Shown here: one piece after another, positions 42,701 through 54,700 of the stretch | How the letters are laid out: every line of letters begins with the position of its first letter | Numbering within the stretch: the stretch's first letter is position 1 | NCBI GenBank assembly: GCA_026874595.1 | Contig: CM049307.1 | Span: 44,026,362-44,090,361 of the forward strand | Direction of reading: 5' to 3' | DNA length: 64,000 nucleotides | DNA from: Sipunculus nudus | Taxonomy: Eukaryota > Annelida > Sipuncula > Golfingiida > Sipunculidae | Made by a program: the position numbers and the translations under genes | Notes under the pieces: generated by a model | What the model saw: the letters and a program-made list of their open reading frames with translations, nothing else | Database searches by the model: none | Told to the model about the DNA's origin: nothing

Positions 42701-45700
42701 CTGGATAGCTTTCTTGATTTTATGACAGGTGGCGCCACCTACATTCACATTCACGCTGATGACATCCAAGCTCATATTTCGGGAACCGTTTGACCGATCG
42801 GGCCAAAATTTTGCATGTATATAGATCTAACATAGCTCTTTATCATACGCTAAACTGGTGGCGCCACCTGCAACCATTTTTGCACAGCGTCTGTCTGTTT
42901 GTCTGCCGTGCAATAATGTCACTCATATCTCGGCAGTGATTTGACATATCTGCCTAAAATTTTGCAGTTTTATACATCCTGGATAGCTTTCTTGATTTTA
43001 TGACAGGTGGCACCACCTACATTCACGTTCACGCTGATGACATCCAAGCTCATATCTCGGGAACCGTTTGACCGATCGGGCCAAAATTTTGCATGTGTAT
43101 AGATCTAACATAGCTCTTTATCATACACAAAACTGGTGGCACCACCTGCAACCATTTTTGCACAGCGTCTGTCTGTTTGTCTGCCGTGCAATAAAGTCAC
43201 TCACATCTTGGCAGTGGTTTGACATATCTGCCTAAATTTTTGCAGTTTTATACATCCTGGATAGCTTTCTTGATTTTATGACAGGTGGAGCCACCTTTAT
43301 TCTAGTTTATGCTGCAGACATCCAAGCTCATATCTCGGGAACCGTTTGAACGATTGGGCCAAAATTTTGCATGTGTATAGATCTCACATAGGTCTTTATC
43401 ATACACAAAACTGCAACCATTTTTGCACAGCGTCTGTCTGTTTGTCTGCCGTGGGCTAAAATCACTCATATCCATGTAGTGGTTTGTCATAACTGCCTTA
43501 AATTTTGCAGGTTTATACATCCTGGATAGCTTTCTTGATTTTATGACAGGTGGCGCCACCTACATTCTAGTTAATGCTGCACACATCCAAGCTAATATCT
43601 CAGGAACCATTTGACCGATTGGGCCAAAATTGTGCTTGTGTTTAGATCTCACATAGGTCTTTATCATACACAAAACTGCAACCATTTTTGCACAGCGTCT
43701 GTCTGTTTGTCTGCCGTGGGCTAAAATCACTCATATCCATGTAGTGGTTTGACTTTTCTGCCTAAAATTTTGCATATGTATACAACTTGGACAGCTTTCT
43801 GGATTTGTGGTAGGTTGCACAACCTACATACACATTTAGGCTGCAGACATCCATGCTAATATGCAACATAGCTCAATCTGTTTCCCCTTGCCACTCAATC
43901 CATGCCTCACTTCACTCTGATTTTGGCAGATACACGTAGTCACTTGTCGGCTACCCGTATTCTAGTTTTTAAAGTTTACACATTTTTTCTCTATTTTTCA
44001 GATATATAAATACAGACTAAATTTTGGCCTGTTGGTTAATCTGTTTGATGCTTCAGTTGAATGGGTATCTACCATTCTGATGATAAAATTTCCTTTTGTG
44101 AATCTCTTCCCAGTCAGCTGAGCGTCATGACCCATGGGTCACTTGTTTAAATTTATCGATGAAAATGAGTATGTAAAGCAATTACGCATATTACAACATG
44201 AAAAAACGAGGACAGGACATAGGACTGAAAGAACCTGGATAATTAAAAATTTCGTGACACCCATATCCTTTTCATCTATGAGGAAGAAATGAAATACATT
44301 GATTAGCTTCATATTAAATATAAATTTATTTATTTTAAAATATAAACTTTATTTATTTTACATGGATTGTACAACTAGTTATTATAACTAATACGAGGCA
44401 CTCTCCATGGCTCGGATGTTGGCGCCCGGTAGTCGGAAAGGGTGGACGGGGTCACCTTTTCATTGTTTCCGAATGTTCCATTTCCGCGATCTTACCATAG
44501 ATTAAACTGCACATAGTACACATATATCGATTTCTATATCAAGTATTCAATATGCGCGCGGAATCAAGGGAATATGGAGCGAGTGGGAATTCTTCCTCAG
44601 TATTGGCTGAAAACATGAAAGTTCTGATATTATATGCAAAATAAATATTTGGTTTACGGGTAACATAAAATATATTTAATTATTTGTTATAATAAATCGT
44701 TTCCCTTTCGACTTTTTCCCTCACAGGTATCGATGAGGAGCCAACCAGACTCTTTATGAGATGACTGTGTCCCTGTGTAGAAAAGGCCTCTCGTGGAGAT
44801 TTTATTTTCGCTATCATTTACCTTTCTTGAAATTGAAATGCTCTCAAGCAAAAAGTCAAACACAGTAATCAACTCAAGATTTTCGTGCACGATTTAATAT
44901 CATTTGCAGCAAAAGCCATATATAAATATACAAAACCCCAGAAATATTATGTATAAAAATAGTAAGAATATAATGACAAAATGACGAAAAAAACGGAAGT
45001 GGAGAAGAAAATAATGAAAGAACAAGTTTTTCCATGACCGTTTTAACTGTGTGATCATAAAACATTCATGAATATTCATGAACTTTTAAGCACTTTGGAG
45101 TGACGCTCATAAATGCAATAGGATTACAAGTTTTTCATGTTTGGAGAAAACCTGCTGTTTATCGATCCAGCTTGACTGATGCCAAACACGCGAGCCGAGG
45201 TCAACCAGGCTTGTAAAATATTCAGCATGTTTCCATGCAAGCAATCGCAATGTTATACAGGTACCAAATCATGCTATACCAGCTGAAGGTACTGTCACGC
45301 AAGTTATGCGTAGAGTACTGTGTAAAATTCTTTGAAATAGAAGTCCTTATTTTGCTTCTCGGTAGGAAGAAAAAGTACCTTTTTTTACACATATCTTATC
45401 TAAGAAAGAGGGAAATATAATGAATTGTTGGCGGTAACCGCCTCGATTTTTTACGCTCTAATCTATTGCTTATATTAATGAGATGCTTAATGCTTCCTAT
45501 CTAATGCTTAACTTAAAAATGTACATTTGCAGATTTACACTTCGGTATGGGACTATGTTATTGCGCGAGTACTCGCTTCCTATCATGTTCTATTGAATTC
45601 CGATGTGACCAAGGCCCGGTGTCCAATGTACTTGCGGGCACTGGGTGTGTAATCACCCCCATTGCTTGGTAATCACACCAAGGATGGCCCCATAAGATCC

Positions 45701-48700
45701 ACTCGTCTAAGAGTAATACATGGCTGTGGGGCACAGCGTTGTCATTAAGCCTGCAGTGCGCTCCCCCAGGGTGGGGCCGACTGTTGGAAATCTCACCGCT
45801 GCTCGGCTAAGATTTGAACTCACAACCTCCGCCTTTGAGTTTATGCTCGACCCCTAGAAGACAGTTCTAAGTCAGTTCAAGGGAATTCATTTGTAAATAT
45901 ATACCACCACCAACATTCTGGATCCCCAGATACGGAATAATACCAGAATGAATCCTGGGAACCTTAATAGGGGCTACATAAGCGCAGGAAAGATATGAAT
46001 CCAAGCCCAGAGAAGGCTCACAACTGTATGGATGAATGCATCACAGGTCTGTTCTGTCAGCCTGAACAAAGGCGGTCTCTAATACCAGTGTATGACTCTC
46101 TCCTTTTCCCAACCTCGCAGTGGTAAACAATCTGATAGTTAAACATTTTGGTGGTTCTTGTGTTACCCAGAAAAGTCTAAATTGGTGTAGAGAATAAGAA
46201 ACAGCGTCGATAACATCTTGACAGAGCGAAGTTGCTTTGACGTTACGTGCAGTTCCCGAAAATGAACATGTATGCACTTAACAACGGTTCACAGAAGGGG
46301 CCATGGTGAAAAAGGGCTGGGCCCCGGGAAACGGCACGCTAACCTTACATTGTATAAAGGTAATTATATGTAGGGCCATTCCGTGCAACCAGTGTATAAA
46401 ACAGCGAAACGACCACCTCAGATTAACATGGCAACGGTTGTATTGCTGTGGGCATCAGTTTATTTTCAAGGCTTAAAGATATAAATAACTTATCGTTCGT
46501 AGCTATGTCTTTCATGTATGAATTGTTGAAGATTTGTTTGCTATTAGTATTTAAATATGTAAACCACATTCAAAATCTTAATGAATAATAAACCTGATAA
46601 TGATGTCCTTAGAAAAAATTGTAAAAGTGTAAACATTTTTGTCGGATCCCATGAGTCCAAATTTAGTGCATAATGTACAAATGAGATCCTGGTATGTGTC
46701 TTATTGTAATGAATTCTGTATTATTCGATCTATCATCCAAGAAGGTTGGGAGGTTTAACAGAATTTGGGACAAGGAAACGTTACTTAAAATTAGGTTAAC
46801 CCACAGGTATAATGCTTGTCAATTTGCACATTGCTCTCAGAGAATGTGATTTTGTGGTATCTTAACTCCACTGACATTTAGTGCATCAAGTGCCCATGTT
46901 ATTTAAAGACGTTTTAGAATACAGTATGATTATGTACAATTGTTTCTCTGTATTTTCTTTTAATGTTATATGCGTATTATTTATTGATTATTGATTATTG
47001 ATTATTTTTATTATTAGTAAAAGTTGTTGTAGTAGTTATTGTAGTAGTAGTAGTAGTAGTAGTAGTACAGTAGTAGCAGCATAAGTAGTAGAAGCAGAAG
47101 TAGTAGGACTAGTATCATTTATGGTAGTAGTGGCAGTAGTATTAGTAGTGATAATTATAATGATTATTATTTTATTATTATAATGATAATAATTATTATT
47201 ATTAATATTATTATTATTATTAATTTGATTTTATTTTGCAGTGAAGATGTAAGGACGGCAAACATCATCGCTACAGAGACTGCCGGGGTAGACTGTCTCT
47301 GTATCGACCGAGAGTAAGTATAGCCATCTTACCATAATCGTTACAGGTATTCTAGTACTTACAGTGTGGGTGCACCTGTCAACCCCCACACAAGGTATAA
47401 TAACTCCCGGACTACAAGGACGAAATTCTATCACGAACAGACATACCTAACAATCATACCAGAACATGAAGTAAAGTGCAGCGGCCACTCTATGTATCTG
47501 ATGTTCTGCCTTTTAACCTATTCGTACTCTATTCTGGTACGAAATATTGTACAAAACAGTTTAAGTCAAGCAGTCTTTGTTACAGTACCGTTTAGTTGCC
47601 TATTAACCTTTGATTCCCGGTACTGTAGTATTAAGATTCTGATCATTCTTGACAACACCGTTAAATAATTTAACTCTTTTTGTCCCCTGAGAGCAAATAG
47701 TGTGGAATATGTCATTCAGCTGTCGAAATGTTCATGGCCATCCAGGTTTTAACACATTAACAAAGAATAAACGGTAATGATATGAATTTCTGTGTATGAG
47801 TAAGGTGACGACGATAATTCCTTATTTCTTCCGCGTTTCTTAAGGGTAGCATTTATTTAAAGACGTGATATTAATCATTTTCAAAGACAATCGGTCGGCG
47901 ATTCTAAGTTTAAGTTATTTTTGGAGAAATTCAGTTCAATGAAACAAAAAAGCAAAATCATTAATAATAACGGGAGAGCTTTTAAGAACATGTCATTGCA
48001 TAAACTCTCGTCGCTGCCCGAAGGTAGCATGGGTTCATAAGAACAAGTTTGCAAATGATTGTTTCTGCATTCTCCCGGGACTCGAGTCGGTCAGTACAGT
48101 TACTCAATTAACGTTCCGTACATGGCACTAGTTATAACGTCTATTAACTTTCCCATTAAGTTTGGTTTGGCGGAGAACGTGTTATGTCTTTCTGTCCGTA
48201 ACAGAAGTGAAAAACTAAGCAACTTGAGTACCCAGATCGGGGTCACAAGCGGACTTCCATGGATTTGTCACAGTTAAAGGATATATATATATATATATAA
48301 ACTGGCCGCTTACTTCCTCTTCATTATGAAGCAGGTTTGTGGCATAATTTTTTTTGAAAGAAGGTTCGAAGCAAGAGACTAAGCTGTACGTTCTGTTTTC
48401 GTTATGGAAATGTTGTTCCAGCTAAATATTCAATTTTCCATGACTGAAAATCTTCGAGTTAACATAAATCGTTATTCTCATGTGAGCTGTTTGAACGTGA
48501 GACACTATGATCGCGTATTATAGGTCTCCCCTGTGCCGTTTTCAATTCAAACTTATTTTTCAGTGGACTAATCGCATACTGATAAGACATGCATCACTTT
48601 TATCCATCAGTGTAATTGCTTTTAAATCCTGAATACTAAAGTTATTGTTACTCTTTTGTTTCACGAGCTCCGCTAATCAAAGTCAAAATAAGCATACAAT

Positions 48701-51700
48701 TTATCCTATGTGACACCAAAAATGTACTAAACAATTGTTCTTTATTACCGATTTTGGCACCTCTAAAAAATTATAAAGAATAGTAAACAGAAGAATCTTA
48801 CTTTAAAACACACAAATCATCGTAGGTCAGAGATATTCAGTTTGCCAAGCTTCAAATGCACATAAACTGTCAGATTGCATTTCATAAGTGTGTGACATGA
48901 GTGGTTTTACCAATAAAATGGACTCTATTTTTCTGTTCCATGGAAGAATACAGGGAAGGTAGGCGTTCCGTTATCGGAATCAGAACAGTAGCGTGCGTGT
49001 GCATTTGATGACAGTACGCAGATAAATTGAAAGTCATGCAACAGTAACCATGGTTAAATCTGGCTACTGCTACAGCCGAAAATACATATACGTATTAAAT
49101 GTTTACATAATACATGCAGAGGCATACAGAATCCAGTAACATTATGCAATATAGGACAAAGTCATCTGTGATAAAAATTAAATTAGTGATCAAACTATCA
49201 TACTCAGAATATAACTCATAAAGAGGGAGTAGTTGAAAATAACGCATAGAGCTGACATGCATGAATCAAGTTTGATAATAAACATGTTTATATTTACTGC
49301 TATGCCTAAGGATTCCAAACATATGATTAAACCACCGAAGTTATATCAGTTTACTATAAATACTATAAACCGCCCTACTTACATTGATAAAAAGTGAATC
49401 AGTTGGGAATGCGGTGAACCAACGGCAATTATTCATTGAATGATGATCTAAAATAAAACACGAAAGACAACCCAATGATTCTCGGGAGACGATAATAGTA
49501 TTGTGCGTGCCTGAAATAGGGATTTAATAATTAATTGTGTTTACGAATTCCTCTTGTGGCTAATACAAGGAAAGTGTATCGGTTTTATCCGGGATCTGGA
49601 TAAAGCTACAGCACTAGGAAGTAAACGTCATTGTCGAAGTGTTATTAAATGAGAGGCAGACCAAGTATGTTTGATTCAATCCTGCTAGGACCATTTTGTT
49701 GCAAACTCAAACGCTGCATATACTTCGAAAGTGAGACTTATGTAGCAGAGAAATTTGTCTCCAAAAGAACCTGTCTTGCAACAATGACGGTTAATTCATG
49801 GTGTGTGCTTAGAATATTTATCTTCTGGTATGTTAAAGTAATCCTTTCTCAAGAAGACGAAAGTCTTGGTGAATAAACCGGTCCGTGCTGTCCTCAGTGA
49901 CCGGGTGATTAGGTTTATCGTGATCGGAATCTCCGATACCGCTGTACCACACGCGTACTAGCGTGCCACGGCTACATAAAAGGCCTGCAAGTCCCGGTTA
50001 TCTACATACCATAGAGGGACGGGAGGCTGACGGGGCGGTCCTCAAGCACGGATGAACTGTACCGGTAACCTCAAGACGAAACCACTGAGAACATTCCAAT
50101 CATTATACCTGGCATGCCGAGCACAGAAACTTCACATTGGCAGAAAACATTATAAGTTTGAATCTAGTGTCTATCACACATTGTTGAGGAATAGTGTTTG
50201 AACTTCTGTTATCTACATCACCGAACAACAGAACCACAGAAGGGCTTCAGTGATTGACCATTAGGAATTTCTCCAGGGAACAAGAACATAAGCGGAAGTG
50301 GACAGAAGAGCATGAATGAAGTTTAACAAAACTTTGGTTGACTTATCAGCAACTTCAATAATTGGCATAAAGGTCTGCAAATCAATCAGTCTTCGGACTG
50401 AGCCTCACCCCACAATGACTGGCGTGAAGAAGAGAAGAGACAAAACAAAATCGGCGGAGGTTGGAGGGGCTAGAGCTCTGTGTGAGACTAGCCGACGGCC
50501 GGGCGTGGACGCCGTCACAAAGTCTATCAGAAGACTGCATATTTATGACGACGACAATGCGTCAGCCCGCGGAGAGTGAGTAAAATAAAAATAGAACTAT
50601 ACAGAAGTTAATAGAAAATATAAGTAAGTGAAATTAACTCTTGGTGTTAAAAGTTTTCCGCAGGAGAACGTTTTTCCAAAGACACTCTTAGAAACCATGA
50701 ACTTTTTTCCCAAATAAATTCTTATTTGTTTGAATTCAGTCATTATTACAGTCATATTTTCTGTAATATCTCTAGTATTAAATTTCCTTATATCGATCCG
50801 GTCCGTTCAAGGTTCAATGTATAGGACGATGTAAAGCTTCTGGTCATTCTTATCCGTACATACTTCACTCACCTTAGTTATCATTTAAAATCCAGAGAAA
50901 TAACATTCAGAAGTGAAATTTGAGCAGTGGTCTTATACTTTTTTACGGCACCTGATGCACCAAAGTTAATGGAGTCTGAGTCAAAGTTCTACAGTGGTTT
51001 GAAACATCTGCCGACTTCACATAAATATGACCAGAAAACAAACGACGATCGAGATCTTTCGATCCTGGAACTAGCTAGGACGGTTATATTTTACTGTGTA
51101 GTGCTGAGGTTTTAAAGCATTCCATCGCGGTATGTTTATAATGCGTTAGAGAGTGTTGATAATGATTAGCTCAGCATCAGTCATTCGGTAAACAATGAAT
51201 ATCAGCTTATTAAGCGGACAAAGGAAATGTCAGCGTCAGCATAGTATGAAGTCTGTTATGCCGGTGAGCGGCGGTTTTCATTAATGTAAGAGAGGAGTCT
51301 AAACATTACCAAACGGTGAAGCATCGGAGATAGCTCGCTCTTAGCTGTGTATATCCCAACTGACGGTCGAAAAGGGGAAATCGTGTCGAAAACACCTCTT
51401 CCAACACGTTTCTGCTTTTGTGTACATATTCCGAGACAAGACATCGGTTCTCTGGCGTTTGGTGTAACTTCGAGGTACCAGATTTCGGCGTTCCGATATC
51501 TGTATAGCGTCATTATTGTTTGAATTAGGAAGTTCATTGTCAAATTATCAATATGTAGACTCGTTTGATGTTTTCTTCCAGCCACATCACTCTGCATATA
51601 AGGAATGTTGTGTACCTGTATGCTATTAATTTATATTCTGTCCTGGTTCTACACCGCCCCCCCCCCCTCTCTATCTCGTTCTCACTATCTCTCTCTCTCT

Positions 51701-54700
51701 GTAAGCTTCCCTCATTATGCTGTTAATTATCCTATATTTATGCTTTACATCCAGGGCCTACACGCAACTCATCAGCAATTTGGGCGACTTCCAAAGAGAC
51801 TATGGCGACGCCTCAGCAACGATACCGTAAGTAAAGTTATATTTCAGTAATACCAAAAGCCAGCATCTTGACATGATCAAATACATTTAAATACTTCCAC
51901 AGACAAAGACACCCACCAAACGCTTCTGGTTACAAGTTTCTAGATACTAGATTTAGTCTCAGTTTGGTTTGCGAATGAATAAACTTAATTTGTGTATATT
52001 TGCCCAATTCACAGAAATTATGAAGCCTAGAAGATTATCTAAAAATAGCTTAACGATTAGTCTATACTGATTCATTAACCTGGATATTAATTGCGCGGGT
52101 TAAGTTTGACATTTATTTTATCGTCACCTGGTCTTATCAAAGAACATATGTATATATTTCAAGGAAGTGATAATGACGAAATGATATTAATGATCATTAT
52201 TAACCTAAGCTGTGATTATGGATATTTAAGCTTCAAGTTCAGCTTCCCCAGCGGTGATCTTTCTCTCAGTGGTTCTCTTTTTTTTAATACCGTTGGTGAG
52301 GTCTTTGTTATAGTCCTATGCAGGTTTAACAGTTAATGATAACAGGTAAGGACCTCCGATAACGCAGTTTCTTCACATACGAAAGGTATATATCCATGCC
52401 TAGACCAAAACGTATCCTTTTGATTAATACAGCGACCAGGTAGGTTGGAAAACATAGCTCCGGTGCGGCGGGGACCCGTAGCTTAATCTAGATACATCAG
52501 GGATTGTTATTGACCGTACTTGCTTCCTGCAGTAACGTAGACAAGGCAGTCTCTGAATCGTGTTTTATACTGGTAACCGTTTGTACGGCCACGCACCCGG
52601 TATGCAAATAACACATATCGTTAAATATATAGTAGCAGTTTGATCTTCATCTTCCGGGCAACGGTTGATATCAAGCGGCCAGCTGTACAACTTCCTTGTA
52701 CAGGTAGATTGTATATAAATTGTATATCACATGCAGTGAACTGATTGGCCTTAAAGTTTACGTGTCGCGGACCACGATCGTAGGAGTAAACATCATTCTT
52801 GAGGGGTTATTACCATGAGCTTAATAACTTAAACTATATGAGTTTTATGACGTAAGTCCATGTAAATCCGTCCAGGCAATATAACTTTACTATAAGTTAT
52901 ATAAATGTATTTACTAACAAAATAATTCATTAAAACGTGAACTACATATACTGAAATAAACAACACACGCACCTTAATAATGATTTGTATCACTTTTTAT
53001 TCAGAAACACTTGTGTCTTAATATACATGAATATCAAAGGAGGATGTATATATGTTAACAATACCATGTATTATTGTTTTAACAAACAGAGCGATGGCAA
53101 TATGGACATATTTATTTTTTATTTTGTCAATTTCAAGCGAGTATTTAACAATGATAATATTGTTTTCCATGTGCTTTACCGGCCGACGCTTACTGCATGT
53201 TTTATTCATTTGTGTTTTTGAATACACTCAAAACCGGCTCAGCGTCTCTTGTGGCCTTTTATGGGTAGGCCATGCACATACATATAATGCATTTCTTAAA
53301 GTTGATTTTGTTGTATTTATTGTTGAGTGACTTTTAGTTTGCACCCCGCCACCTTCACAGCAATACCAAGATTGAGAAAACGATACCAAAGCATTTATGC
53401 TGTTTGTGTGATTTTGTGAGGTACATACATAAAATGAGTTGATATGTGTATATTTGAAGTGTCTTTCATGCACATTAAGCATGGCAATCTATAGAGTTTT
53501 ATATAGTATGCTGCGAAATTAACCCCGACAAGTATACACATATATCATAAGCACTGTGCCTAGCATGTGTCACCTCACTCACAGGTCGGAGGACGTGTTT
53601 ACTCGTCTACGGCTGACAGATATAGCTATTGTCACCACCCTAGGCGTAGGGGGATTCGGCCGAGTGGAATTGGTAAGAACCGGCGGTGGGAAAGTTTCAG
53701 TTGCTTGCTGTTCATAGCTCGCATGCGCTTGAAGTGACGCTATAGTGTGGGTGCCTGGTTTGCCTCGGATCTTCCAGAGAATTCCGGTCCCAAACTAACA
53801 ACTGACAACAAAGCACTGCTTCCTAATGTAAAACAACCTGAAAAAATTATACAATGAGAGGCTAAAATGGTCCAGTTCCACCATATTGATATAAGTTTAC
53901 ATACGCACAGCAAATGTAACACCTAAAATGAAGTATATCTGTATTATTGTTGAAATTTCATAGGATAAAACAAATTGAAAATTTTCAATCGACAGTTTAT
54001 CGATATGTATAAATTCAATCGATCTCCATTTAGAAATAAAGTTTCATCTTTTTATACTTAAAATTTATATTTCCTGGTGAAATATAATCAAATATGATAC
54101 ATGTACCTTTTTCTCGGACCACCAGTTTTAACTTGTATAAAATCAAAGCACTAATTTCTGTTTAACTTTCGTCCACTTTTGACATATTTCATTTGACTGG
54201 ATTGAGGAGATAAAGCATGAGTGATCTGTTTATGAATGTGTGACGTCAGCTGGCATATGCGCACGCATTATCCAACGCACAGCACGCCATTGCTAACATG
54301 GGGTTTATTTTTTTTTATTTTTTTGCTTGCCTCGCCTTGCACTCTGTAATTATGCACTAACCTATATTTAACTAATTTTGTGCCAGGGTCGAGAATGAAG
54401 AACTGAAGCCGGTTAGGCTCAGTGACTTGTGTATCCTGGCAACACTGGGTGTAGGTGGATTTGGACGAGTCGAGTTGGTAGGTGTTGGTGTTGTGATTAT
54501 AATTCTGGAAATTAGCTGAAATAAACTAAATTCAGGCTTGCCATAGCATAGACATAATAGATTAGTTATCATCCTATAATGTTAGAAGAGCTTAAAACTT
54601 GACATTACCTTTAAATGATTTACAAGCTTTAGATGAACCACAGAAATGGTTGTTATCTTTTATTTATTACACACACAAAACATCGAGATTTTTCTCTGTT

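Larger units (their letters stand above)
37733..47241 (+). other. PRKG1 intron 5, 9.5 kb
   Basis: Contains a (CT)n tract (39702-39731), the 3.7 kb composite tandem array at 40387-44147, a degraded SINE (45428-45860), and trinucleotide repeats running up to the acceptor (47039-47220). Stretches 37.8-39.7 kb, 44.2-45.4 kb and 45.9-47.0 kb hold nothing I can name. Confidence 0.85.
47314..51754 (+). other. PRKG1 intron 6, 4.4 kb, with candidate internal promoter
   Basis: From 47.3 to 49.9 kb it is AT-rich and featureless apart from a short (AT)n at about 48283-48299. From about 49880 to 50580 base composition turns GC-richer and holds the TATA-like box and the candidate first exon. The minus-strand open frame at 51256-51597 (113 codons) is not recognised. 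Confidence 0.8.

Noticed and set aside
51256-51597. 113-codon minus-strand frame
   Set aside because: No family likeness and no splice or start support seen; it lies in intron 6 opposite the gene.
52985-53330. Hydrophobic overlapping frames resembling membrane segments
   Set aside because: Phe, Ile and Leu codons are expected from AT-rich DNA, and two frames overlap over the same stretch with no conserved motif.
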